Of a stretch of 64,000 nt of DNA, positions 1-11,360 are shown one piece after another. The first letter of the stretch is position 1. Every line of letters begins with the position of its first letter. The DNA is from Ascaphus truei. Its lineage: Eukaryota; Chordata; Amphibia; Anura; Ascaphidae. Location of the stretch: positions 34,347 to 98,346 of the forward strand of contig WSYH01001945.1 of NCBI GenBank assembly GCA_036426205.1. The letters run 5' to 3'. A model generated the notes under the pieces. The model had not been told where the DNA came from. It saw only the letters and a program-made list of their open reading frames with translations, and ran no database searches. The position numbers were made by a program, and so were the translations under genes.

Positions 1-3000
1 GCCAGAGGGCACATGGCAGGTAGATTGGGACACAAACACAGGCATTAGAGGACTGTGCTCACAGAAGAAACAAGAGGAACAGACAGCAGGATTAGATCGT
101 GCCCCTCACCTGCCTCACCTATAAACCCCCTCCCCTGACCCCTACATAACACTCATACCCCCCGCCATCCACTCATGGATATGGAAAATTACTTCAACAA
201 CATTGTGACGCAGGGAACAGAAGGAGGAGTTTCAGCCACAGCATTATATTCATGTGATAATGAAGTGGACAGGGTTGCTGAGTGGTGTAGGTGGGGGGTA
301 GTCTACAAGGGAATCACGTCATTGACTTTTTCACCATGCACTTTACCTCACTTATAAAGACCACTAGGTCGAACATTGTGTTTTTTTGGCTAAAATAAAT
401 TAGATTATAATTCAAATCCCTTGGGCCTGCATTTGCCCTTCCTCCTATTGAAATGTTGGCCATGTTTTTGTTTTTTTAAATATAGGAATGATACAACTAG
501 GCCAGTTGGGGAAGCCACAGGGACCACCCGAGGATCCATCGGAAGTGTCCACAGGGACCAACCACGAGAATGGCCTAAGGGACCACACATGAGGAACCGA
601 GATCACCTGTTGGAACCACCCAAGGGCCCCCAGACACCTGGGAGACCTGGGGACCCCAGACACCCGCAGGGACCACCTATGGACCATTGGGGCCAACACA
701 CACCCGCGAGGACACCTGGAGGCCCACGGAGTCAGCGGGGACCCACCCAGGGACACCCAAGGTGGAACCCCCGGGGTGCCCTGTGGAGCAGCGACACAAG
801 GTGGGGACAACCTGCGGACCCGGACTGTGGTATTTAATCCTGTGTGTAAAAAATCAATAATGGTTTTTGTGGGGGTGACCAGGGGGGGGTTGGGTATTGG
901 TGGTTATTACATATTTTAATTACCATTTTTTACTAGTGATTGTAGTAGGGGCCTCCGGAGCAGAACCGCGTTGAGTTAGGTCCGGGGACCCCTGTTTGTC
1001 CCGAGATACAGGCCCCATTAGGGGGTGTCGGTATCTCCTATTGTATGTAAAAGTCCCCCGTCACGTGACCAGTACATGCGGTTCTGATCCGGAGACCCCC
1101 TGCTCACTACAATGGTAATAAATGTAAATATTTTTATTTGGGGTGAGATTTACACGAGAGAGCGGCTCTCTCTGCAGGAAAAAAATAACCGCCGGGGAGC
1201 CCTTTTTGAGGACAGATCATCTTGGCCCCAGCTACTCGCTTGTTTGAAATGTTGATCACGGGTATTTTTGGCTTTTCTGCCATACCGTGATAACAACTGG
1301 TGTCAAAATGGCGATTTAAAACCCTGGCAATTTTTTGGTATCGGACTTTACTGCATGATGTCCTAAATCTTTCTCCATTAAGAATTGACTCATTTTGACC
1401 ATTTCATAGTAGGGCGGCATGTCTTTAATGCTCCCAACTGCACTAACCCTGACATTTATCGCACACAACTTAATCTGCCCACTCACCAGCTCAGGCTTCA
1501 GTTATCGTGTTTCTGTAGGTAAATACATGTCCTCTTGATTTTTACAACCTTACAAATTTTGGTGCATTGATCCCAAACTAACTGTGAGGTACTCCACTTT
1601 ACTTTAGACCAATGTCAAATTTCATGGCCAGGCTCACTGTAGTAATGAGTAGATCAGGACAGTTAAACTCGTCCTTTCCTCCCACCTCCCCTCACACCCA
1701 CCCCATCCCCCTCCCTCTCCCCCCCATTTCTCTCCCCCCCCTTCCCTTTCCCCTTTAAATGCACACAGGAGTCCTTTCTTATTTCTGTAACTTATTGGCA
1801 GAGGGTGTATACAGTAAGCATAAGATAACTTTGGAGGTACTATCTATGAGTAGGGAAGGCTGAAAAAGCACATGCTTGGGTCTGGGAAGAATAAAAAAAG
1901 CAAGAAAACAACACAGTGAGAGATATGGCTACTCACTTGCATGTTGGCTTGGAAAGAAAAGTATGCCTTCCCTGTGCACAGCGGGGGGGCAGGTATAACA
2001 AGGCGCAGGGACTGGCAAACAAATAGCAGGGGGAGGGTGGGGCAGCCAATTCAAGAGGAGTAAAGGTGAGTTGCCAAGGCAAACAGGTCTAGTGAGCCAG
2101 GGTAGGGAGTTACAGTTGTGTAACAACATAAACACGGGAGTGTCAGCCGCCAAAATAGGGAAAAAACCTTATAGGGGTGTAACAGGGGGACTTATCTGTT
2201 GTTCCACGACCAAATGTGCCTCTAATCCAGCAGTGGTGGTGGTTAAAATGCTGGTAGCAAATGAAAGACACCACCTTGCCTTTTTTTGATTAGAGGTTTG
2301 GTAGAAAAGCCTTGCCTTTGAGACAGAAGTGACTACTTAGGCTCACTTGGGGATTAAACTTTGGAGAAACAGATTCTCTGTGCGTGACCTGTCTTGAGCC
2401 TGTAAAGAAGAAAACAGCCAGAGCTGATGCAAGACATCCAAAAAGACTTTCACTGTAAAACCTGGATGCTGAATTTTCTGTGCCAGCACGGGTGGCGGTT
2501 CCAGGAGAGCACGATGCAAGCTTACTCTACGCAGCTAACAGATAAGGACTTTCATTCTAAAGAGACTTCTTATATCTGATTATGTGTCATGGCTATGTGT
2601 TTCGTGCTGGGAGATTATGCTTAACTTCAGGAGTTTGTGAATGCATGAGGATTTCACTAGACAATACTCCCAAGTTTGATATGAAGCTTGTTTCCCCCCA
2701 CCTCACCCTGTGTTTGGATGATTCCTGATGAAAAGGAAAAGGCCAACTCAATAAAGCTTTATTATAATTTCACTATAAATAAGCCTCCAATGGTGTACCT
2801 CTGTGAACGTCCGATCTACAAGGGGCCAGAGCAATATGTTCCTTGTATGAAACTATCTGGCTTTATCCTTCATCACCATGTCTTCAAGCATAGGTATTGT
2901 TACTGTGCACTGATAAATTACTTTAATTTGACACCTAACCTCTTGTGTCGTCACTGAACAAAAACCGTAATTGCAAATGAAATAGACAACATCAATGTCA

Positions 3001-4277
3001 TTACCTTGTATATACCTACTTACCTCTTCAAGGTAGCAACATGATAGTTTCGACAATAACCTTATTTCATGACTCAATGGCTGACCTTTTATACAGTATA
3101 TATAAAAAAAATTAATCCAAAATTTATTTTTGAATACTTATTCCTCAATAAACCTTTTCAAGTAGCTTCCCACTATTAACAAGAGATGGATAATAGGGAT
3201 TTTGCCCATTACTGACTGGTATGTGTTGTGGGGGGTGGGATGGGGGTTGTGGTGGTAGAGGGGGTGGTGTAGGTAGGTTGACCATTCTATACAATTGGGT
3301 TATTTTTGCTCCCATTGAAGAATAGGTAACCACACTGGCAATCGATGGGAGTATTGGCTAGATTGGTTGGAGTACCTCGTATAGTAATGTTATTGGGGAT
3401 GACAGGTGGTATTTGTTTCTGTGGTGTGAGGTGTTTAGGCCTACGTTCAGCGGGAGGTGTTAATCCTTCATTTTTTGTTTTTTTGTACCTTAGCGATAGT
3501 AACAGCGATATGGTACATGAAGGTGGTTAAACCCCTACCGAAACCTCCTCGGTAGGCAGAGTCTAACCACCCACCTGTGGCACCTTACCCCCTTTCACCC
3601 ACCCGTCATCCCCAAGAACCAGGTTTTCGGGTTCAATCCCTTAATTACTGCTCAAAGGTAATGAAGCTGCTTTATTTTGTTTGAATGTTCATAGTATTTA
3701 AGTCGGGGGTCTCTGTAGTAGAATCCGTATAATTTCAGCCCGGGGACCCCCTGCTCCTGAATTACAGGAACCGGGGTGAGGTGCTGGTATCTCCCTGCAG
3801 TGTTAAATTCGGTCCATGTTTCACGGAAGGGACATTTAAACTTTGCCGAGAGGTTGTGTATTTTTTAGGTTGTCTGATAAATGTAAAAAAGATTAACACC
3901 GAGATGTAACTATTTAAATATATCACTGCTAAAGATGGACTTGAACGTTGCAGTTTCGGTACGATAATTGCATTTTTTTTTGTCTTAAATACGCCAGTAG
4001 TTTGCGAGGGTTTAATAAAGCACCAAATGCTAACCACACTTTTTTCCCCAGAAGACTTGTCAGTTTCGCCTTTTAATTTTATTTAATAATAATAGCATTG
4101 ACCCTACAAAAATGTTTACGAACTTTTTCATGGACATTTATCATGGAAATGACAAGCTATAGTTTCACTTAGTGCATGAATGTTCGTGAACAGCTGGCAC
4201 ATCTTTAGTCATGCTTGTTATTATTACAATCTCTTTGCTCCTAGCGTTCTATTGCTGTCTATACTCTATGGTTGTTA

Positions 4278-4622
4278 AGTGTGCTTATAGTGCCGACGGC
4301 GCGCCAGAGCCCAATAACAAATGATTTCTCGCTGTCGTCGTGCGCTTATAGTGCACACGGCGGCCGATGTGTCGCCGACCAAGCGAATCGATACAAAAAA
4401 TATGGTAGTCACTGTATTTGATTTTGGTTTTTTTAGTCGACGGTCTCCCTGTGGTACAAATCAGAGCTGTTACCTCTCGTAGCCTCTGCCTTCCCCTTTC
4501 TGACATCATTGGCCTTATAGCCAGCGAACGTCCGTCTAAACTTATCATTACAACTACGCGATGGCGACGGGTGACATCATGTATGGTCGCGTCGCTGTAG
4601 CCGGCAGTAGTAAGCACGCAGC
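4278..4622. mobile_element. Left-arm copy of Harbinger-like MITE
   Basis: This is the degraded counterpart of the MITE at 26073-26389. The gtgcttatagtgccg end and the cggcag...agcacgc end are still visible, with TTA at the outer edge of the first. It is about 345 bases against 317 for the clean copy. Confidence 0.65.
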
Positions 4623-5672
4623 TGAAGATGACTCCTCTTGTTGTGATCTTCCACATGTAGTTTTGGTATGTGGTACTTATGGCACAATTACAGTTCAAAT
4701 GTGGCTTGATTGAAGATTTGCAACTTCAGTGAATCACACAGCAAGTTGAGATTAGGGGTATCTAGGTAAATAAACAAGCTTCATTTAAAGGAAAAGATCT
4801 GGCTGTTATAACATGCTACAGTAATGCTTCCCTTAACATCGGTAGTGAGTATAAGGCCACGCTGAAAACTATAGTGGGACTGACTCTGTTATTAGTCCCA
4901 TTAATGTGAATTGGGGCTGAACACTCTTACAGCACAAGGAAGGACATCATCATGTCTGAATTTATTAGGACTAACGTAAAAAAATGGTTTCAGGGAATTT
5001 TCCTATTGTTTCTTTTTTTGTACAGGGGGTGTGTTTGTTGCACCCCGGGGACCCCCCTAAATCTCAGATGGACCTCTGCTGGTATCCATTTCTGCAATTT
5101 ATGCCCACTACAGAACCCTTTTTCAGCGACTCCACATGTTTTACTCTTACTGGTTACCTGCCCAAGATATATGTTTGTGATTGACATCTACTGTGGTTAC
5201 CAATCTATTACTGGTAGATTGCCTCATATATTGGTGATGAGTGGTACTGCATTAGAGGGTCAATTTACAGCAGTAAGGTACAGCACTATACAGTAAACCT
5301 AGTATAGATTAATTACTGACCAGCGGTCTTTTCCCTTAATAGTAGGTTATATACACTTTCTCTATACTTAGGTTACGATCCAATGTTGTAGGGTTCATTG
5401 GGGACTGTTGATTTCGTTTTTGTGTTTCCATGTCCTTTGAAAAATGTTGACCATTTATTATTACTCTTCTGCTTGAGTGCATGGTTATAGTTGGAATCCT
5501 TTTCTTCTTCTTCTTGTGTATCGGATTAATTTCTGTCCCAGCCGTACTATTAGATGACTACCTATTTATCGTTTAACTCTCACTTTTGATTAAGCATATC
5601 TACTGTATGTTATTTTTCTAGTGTGTAGTGCAGGCTTATTTGTGTTGTTCTTTCGATATAAGTATATGTATA

Positions 5673-6049
5673 CAGGCATACTCCCACATTAGTACGCAAT
5701 TGGGACCGGCGTGACATGTATGTAAAGCGAAAATGTGACTTAAAGTGATAGCACACCACCTTTTTCCACTTATCGATTGCACTGTTGAAATGCTACACTG
5801 CAATCGTCATGCATACGTGCACATGAACTTATGTTTAAATCAACGCATGTGTAAAACGGCTCTCACTAGTTCTACATCTGCGTCACACCTTTCGGTGGCA
5901 GGTAGGGCCGGTATGTTGCTGTTCAGGACGTGGCTAGACTGGCGCATGCGTGAGCTGCCGTTTGCTAACGTCTGTAGCGGTATATTGAGAGATGTTACTT
6001 CACTCCGTTGGGTACTTTAAAGTGAGTGTACTTAAACCGGGTATGCCTG
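5673..6049. mobile_element. Left-arm copy of TA-flanked MITE
   Basis: This is the counterpart of 24743-25072. It begins caggcatactccc and ends ggtatgcctg with TA outside. It measures about 377 bases against 330 for the clean copy, an excess made of scattered small insertions. Confidence 0.7.
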
Positions 6050-6682
6050 TATGTGTGGGGATTACAGTTAGGTCCGGAAATCCAACTTGGACACTGACAC
6101 CAAGTTTTGTTATTTGGCTGTGTCACCAAAATAAATTCAACGTTACAGTTAAATAATTGAATGTATGGGAGTAATACGCACACAAGTCTATCACGCTCTT
6201 AATTTGGAGGGTATTCACATCCAATATGGAGGAAGGGATTAGGAATTACCATCTCCGTTAATACAGTGTAGCCCCCTCTTTGTATGTTCATAGGGGACAC
6301 ATAAGTCCAATTGGACATAACTTCGAGTCAAAGCTGTTTAATGGACCAGGCTGGGGGCTATTCCTTCGTTATTTCATCCTAAGTAAGCTGGTAAAAGGCT
6401 GGAGTTGATTACAGGTGTGGCATTTGTATCATTTGGAAGCGATTTGCGTGTGAACCCAAAATGCGGTCAAAGTAGGCAGCTCTCAATTGCAAGTGAACAG
6501 GGCATCCTTAGGCTGCATAAAAAAGAAAAAGGTAAAATCCATCAGAGAGATAGCAGGAGCACACTTAGGAGTGCGCAAATTACACAGTTTGTATACATTC
6601 TGAGCAAAAATAGAACCAATGGTGAGCCGCCAACCACTAAAAAGTGCCCTGGTACGTCCACGGAAGACAACAGTTGGTAAGA

Positions 6683-6740
6683 CCAAAAGTAACCTGATGA
6701 AGGACACCCATGTCACGCGGTCCGAAACGCCGTACGAGAT
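6683..6740 (+). ncRNA. Left-arm copy of hammerhead ribozyme-like motif
   Basis: The core CTGATGA (6694-6700) is followed by a GGAC...GGTCC stem II with extra bases, then GAAAC (6724-6728) and a disturbed cgccgt in place of the palindromic ACGCGT. It is the mirror of 24115-24155. Unlike the right copy it keeps C at the first core position. Because this arm is noisy, individual bases here should not be trusted. Confidence 0.5.
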
Positions 6741-7289
6741 TTGTCTTCACCCTTGGGGTCATGTTACTGACGTGTTGTGACTTGAATAAATAGAATTTAT
6801 ATTTTTTCACCACCGGGCTCCCTGGCAGTGTGCCCTGTTTTGGTGCTCGTCGTCTTCTTTCGCCTTGGTGACTATTTCTCACAGAGTTGCACGCCATCTG
6901 GAGGACCATGCAGGATTATCAAGGACAGATGGAGTGGGTAAGATTAATTTCATTATTCAATTGTGTCCATGTCTCATGGGATGAGTACCATTTGTGATTA
7001 CGCACTGTTATGTCGTCCAAGGAGGGTTATTTATACTAGGTTTGCACACAATTTTTAGCATCCCATGTTTGCTTACCCTTCATGGAACGGGTGTTTGTTT
7101 GGTGACTAACATAATTGTATCATTATACCATCACTCCGTTATTATACCTCTGTCCCTTAGTCCTGATTATATACATTAGGACATTTATGTGTGAAGTCAT
7201 CACCAAATTTGGCAGCACCATTTCACCATTACTACCCTACTACATGATGAAGTAAACGTATCAACAATACCAAGATTGAATGCGGACAA

Positions 7290-7660
7290 GACATGCCACG
7301 GACGTGTAACGATGCAAAACCTGACCCACATCTGTCGTCCACATCAGAGGGCACAATACATATAACACACAGGAATCTGGGAGTGACATATTATCATGAT
7401 AGTCGTAAGGTTAACCGTGCCTCAATCAATGTGCTGTGTACCTCATCATATGTGCATGAATGCCATCAGGGGGCTCTACTTACATAGGTGGGATCAGGCT
7501 ATAATAAGAGATGCAATCTGCCATCGCCACAGCATCACACGCGGTACATAGAGACAGTCCGTCGGCGAATATTTCTTCTGACTCGGCCTTTAAGATGAAC
7601 AAATCTGAGCGGTGGCCACTCTCAAATGGAATCTTAGAACATGTGACGTGTTCAGGGGGA
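7290..7660 (+). pseudogene. Left-arm copy of PLE endonuclease fragment
   Basis: This is the frameshifted mirror of the Penelope-like GIY-YIG fragment at 23296-23644. Short pieces of the same protein appear in changing frames, such as GTIHITHRNL near 7350 and a block ending near 7650 that matches the region before the truncation point. It has no coding capacity. Confidence 0.65.
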
Positions 7661-8699
7661 CTCGTTTTCCTCACATTGTTGTCCCCGTTCACCAATGCTC
7701 TCTTGCCCTCTGAACCTCCTCCCTTCGTTTACATCCTCGTTCCACGTCCACTATGTCCTTCCTTCCCCACTACCGTTCCTCTGCCGGCGTTGCTCCGGAC
7801 GCATGTCACCAGCTAGTCCATATCGCGTGTTCCCCCGCCGAGGTGAGCACACTTGCTCCAGGCACCCTGATCCCCTCCGCGGCAACTCACAGCTCGTATC
7901 GATGTCTCTCTACTTTGCCTCCCACCGCCACATTTACCTCCTTCGGTCGTGTTTTGTCCTGCTTCCCTCACCTTCCTTGCGCGATGCGCCCCCGCGGCTG
8001 CGACGCTCCTCATACTCCCTGTCGCACACACTGTGCGTCGCAGGACATCCAACCCACTTGGTCGTGCGACACGCTCCAGCGTATAGGCCTTTCCCAGAGC
8101 ACTTGCTCCGCCTCCAGGCGTACAGGCGCATCTCCCTGTGTGATTCACCTGTCTCCTCCCTCCTTCTCCCTATTACTCTCCTTCTGCCCTACTATCCCTG
8201 CAAACTCTCAACTCAGACCCCTCTGCTCCTCTTCCTCTCCCATTGTGCTGCCTCCTTTATAATCCCTGTCTGTCCTCAGCTCATTGCTCTGCATAGCTTC
8301 TTGTGACCCTGTGTGTGCAGGTCTTATTGCTTGTGCTCTCCTGTCTCTTCAGTACTGGCTGTCCTGTCCCATGTTACCTTTGGATCTCCCCCGGCTTAAA
8401 ACCTGCTTTGAATTGGATTACCCTGCTTTCTCCTAACCCATTCGAACCCTGCATTGGATACTACCTACTCTGCTGCCTTCTCCAATCCTTGACACTGGCT
8501 TCGGACATCACACACTGCTGCCCTCTCTATACCCTGACCTGGCAGACTTTGATGCACACATTGGACCGAGCGCAAGTACGTAACCTTATCCGCATCCGCC
8601 CGTCCTGTACCAATCCGGTGCCATGTCTACTGCCAAGTAGTTAAAATTGCAGCCCGGGCATGGAGCTACCATAATTGCAGCCCTAAGGCGTCAGTTTGC

Positions 8700-9500
8700 T
8701 ACTCCACCTCAGTACTGCTGGGACTGGCCAGGTGCTGCGGGACATAGCATCGGCATTTACTAACACCGAAAGAGAGGATGGTTGCATGAATACCAATTGA
8801 TGCAACTGTTGGAACTTAGCGGGTGGCTAAACGAGACCAGAAGTTTATGAGTGCACTACTGACATGCGAGAAACGCTCTCTCTTCCCATGAGCTAATAAG
8901 GCCATGTCTATAACCATACTGCGCTATATTATGCACACGCAGACTGTCCTCTGACACTAAAATACACATGTATCTAACACACTTTTAGTATGCAACAGCT
9001 CCTGCATTTGGCCACACCTACCACGCCAGGTGATAAACCACCCACCACCACGACTCGTTTGAAAGTGCGGTTATAAGAAGGTTTTGACTAGAAACCAACA
9101 CCCACACACACCAGCCCACACCACACATCCCCACAGCACCACACACACAGCACACACAACGACTCATCAAGACACACACTTAAACAGAACATAAAAAAAA
9201 AAAAAAAATAAAAACAAACAAGAAAAAACAAAACAACAAAAAAATAAACAACACACACTCTTAATCATAAAGTATTCGTGGACATTTACCTACCTCTAGT
9301 CATAAATCGCTTTGTCTGTCTTGATAGCGAAATTCTATAGTTCAGGGTATTTTGGTTTCTATGAATATGGTACGCTATTGTAACCCAGGAAACAGGTGGT
9401 CAAGACTCAAAATACTTTACATTCAGAATAAACCTCAACATCCGGGGGATCACAACAGTTAAGCGCAAACCGGAAATCCCTTGTGACACAAATTGGGAAT
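8700..9500. other. No gene recognised (left arm)
   Basis: This is the mirror of about 21680-22300 in the right arm plus an A-rich stretch at 9190-9250. I see no coding or RNA feature. Confidence 0.5.
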
Positions 9501-9737
9501 ACACCATGACGTACGTATATATAGTTGTGTGTGTGTGTGGTGATATATATATATATAACTATAACTATATATCTAGTATATATATATCATTATAATATAA
9601 ATATATATTATATATATACAGCACCCACACACGACAGCACACACTATATATATCTATAATCCAATGCACATCCGGCAAACCATATGCCAAGTAAATACGT
9701 TTTGTGGCTTATCCCATAAGCAATGTAACAGACATAG
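9500..9737. repeat. TG- and AT-rich simple repeats
   Basis: A short (TG)n run is followed by long (AT)n and imperfect AT palindromes at about 9540-9660. It is low-complexity sequence with no gene. Confidence 0.7.
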
Positions 9738-9966
9738 AACGATACCGGTTGTCAACCGACATCAGAGGGACAGCACAGCAGGTCAGTAAGATCATACTTT
9801 TCTATATTTGTATAGAGACACAAAACCGTACGTTCTGACACCACCTGAGAAAGTTCCCACTGGGGGGGACCGAAACGTCGGGGTTTGTGTGTCTCTATCA
9901 AATATAGGAAAATTATGATTTACTTACTGGTGTGTTTCCTTATGTCCTGTTGCAACCGGTATCGTA
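9738..9966. repeat. Foldback element with hammerhead-like apex
   Basis: Arms of about 90 bases (acgataccggtt... and ...aaccggtatcgt) fold back on each other with scattered mismatches. The apex at 9828-9880 holds CTGAGAA (9845-9851), a G/C-rich stem (gttccc / ggggac), then GAAACGTC. The order of long stem I, CTGARRA, stem II, GAA, ACGT and C fits a hammerhead whose stem I is the whole foldback, with an unpaired 5' bulge next to the core. There is no counterpart in the right arm, but 19225-19340 has the same plan. Confidence 0.45.
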
Positions 9967-10499
9967 TGGTATATATATGATACTATTATTTATGATATAT
10001 CTATAAATATATATATATTATACAGTAGGGCCCCCCTCCGCTCATATGTACGGTGGGTTCCGTTCCACGAACCGGCTCTAAGTGCCCTACTGTACGTACT
10101 GAATTGTATCTTCTTTGAAAACGGAGATGCAGAGCTGTAAACCTCGTTGGCGCTGACAATGGCATCTGGACAAGGGAGTTCGCACGGCACGTAAAACTTC
10201 CCGTTGTTAGGACAAGCCGGATACTTTTCGTGTCGTGCGAACTTCATGACCAAAATTGCCCGGAATAAAAGAACAAAAAACGTCGAACCTTTAATATGGT
10301 TACTGGAATGTGTAATGAGCGGAACACCTGTAAGAATGGGGGATCGCTGAAACATAGATATGGGTGAGAGAATGGTGCTCTCAATAATACTGACCTATAT
10401 CCTTGTGGTTGTAAGGAGGACGATGCAAAACACTGGTAATGATACTAAACTAATCAAGAGCACTAAACCTATAACGAGTGAGCTCTCTAAAAACGTCAC

Positions 10500-11360
10500 C
10501 TGAAGGTGACGGGGTACGTGTTCGGAGTACAATTCCCCCTCCTCATTGGTTTGGCCCCAGGTAAACGTACCACAGAGTTTCCAGTAGCTCTTTCCAAAGT
10601 GTGCCAAGTTTACCCAGGTTACATGGGAAATCCAAATGCAGTGTTTTGTGCAGCGCACAGCCAAGAAGGAGAGAGTAGCAGGTCTGGCCAAAGTTATACA
10701 ACTCTTTTAATGGAAAGCCATAAAATAGGGGGTGGCAACCCTCTAACGCAACTATACTACAACCTGATGCTTGTGCACTTGTGTGGATGGCGCAGCATGC
10801 TGTCAGTAGTGTGAGACCGACGTAGTGTTTACATTCATCCAAGCATGCGTGAACTGTCATATGAAGGAGGGAGTGTGATTACAAATCTAGAGCCGTCGGT
10901 TCATCTGCGCGTTCGCGGGGCCGAGGGAGCCGGAGTGAGGTGTCTTCTCATCACCGTGGCTTGGTCGGCATAGCTCACAGGTGGGTTGATACCACTCCTG
11001 GGGTGCGGATTGGACTGCATAATGTGGTGTGGGGGTTCTCCTGGTCCTGGTTTGGCTGTCTAGAGGAACGATGCGATTGGTTGAGTCCAAAGTGGTGAGC
11101 TTACTTGGATTGGTGGCGCCAATAAGCGGCAGTCAGCTGTATTTATTAGATGCTGTGTATCGTGCGACAACATTCTTGAATAAAGTGCACAACCTGCATG
11201 TGAACCGCGTACGAAGGGTTGCCACCTCTCATTTTTATGGACTTTCCCTTTACAAGAGGGTATTTTTGCCAGACCTGCCTCTCTCTCACTTACTTGGCTG
11301 TGGCGCTGCACACCTGTCATTTGGCATCAGCTGTAAGCGGGGCCTTGTGGCGTTATATAA
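10500..11360. mobile_element. Foldback repeat, left copy
   Basis: 10500-10740 is the reverse complement of the arm at 20310-20520. 10745-11165 matches the middle 19885-20285 in direct orientation, and 11165-11360 matches the arm at 20286-20430 directly. The element is therefore arm, middle, inverted arm, like the right copy. A degraded copy of the hammerhead-like motif is at about 11172-11215. Its middle is not inverted relative to the right copy although the flanks are. Confidence 0.6.

Larger units (their letters stand above)
1..11360. repeat. Left arm of a large inverted repeat (noisy copy of 19680-30455)
   Basis: Read in reverse complement, this arm matches 19680-30455 block by block. 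1-40 pairs with about 30420-30455, 300-420 with 30045-30160, 3820-3980 with 26680-26850, 6690-6745 with 24110-24155, 8800-8850 with 22200-22240, 9300-9500 with 21680-21890, and 10380-10500 with 20520-20670. The match is broken by many single-base indels, often in short runs (ctttataaag on the right, cttataaag on the left), and the left arm is several percent longer between matched landmarks. 9540-10370 has no partner on the right, where GA-rich arrays sit instead. The repeat probably continues beyond base 1. Confidence 0.9.
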
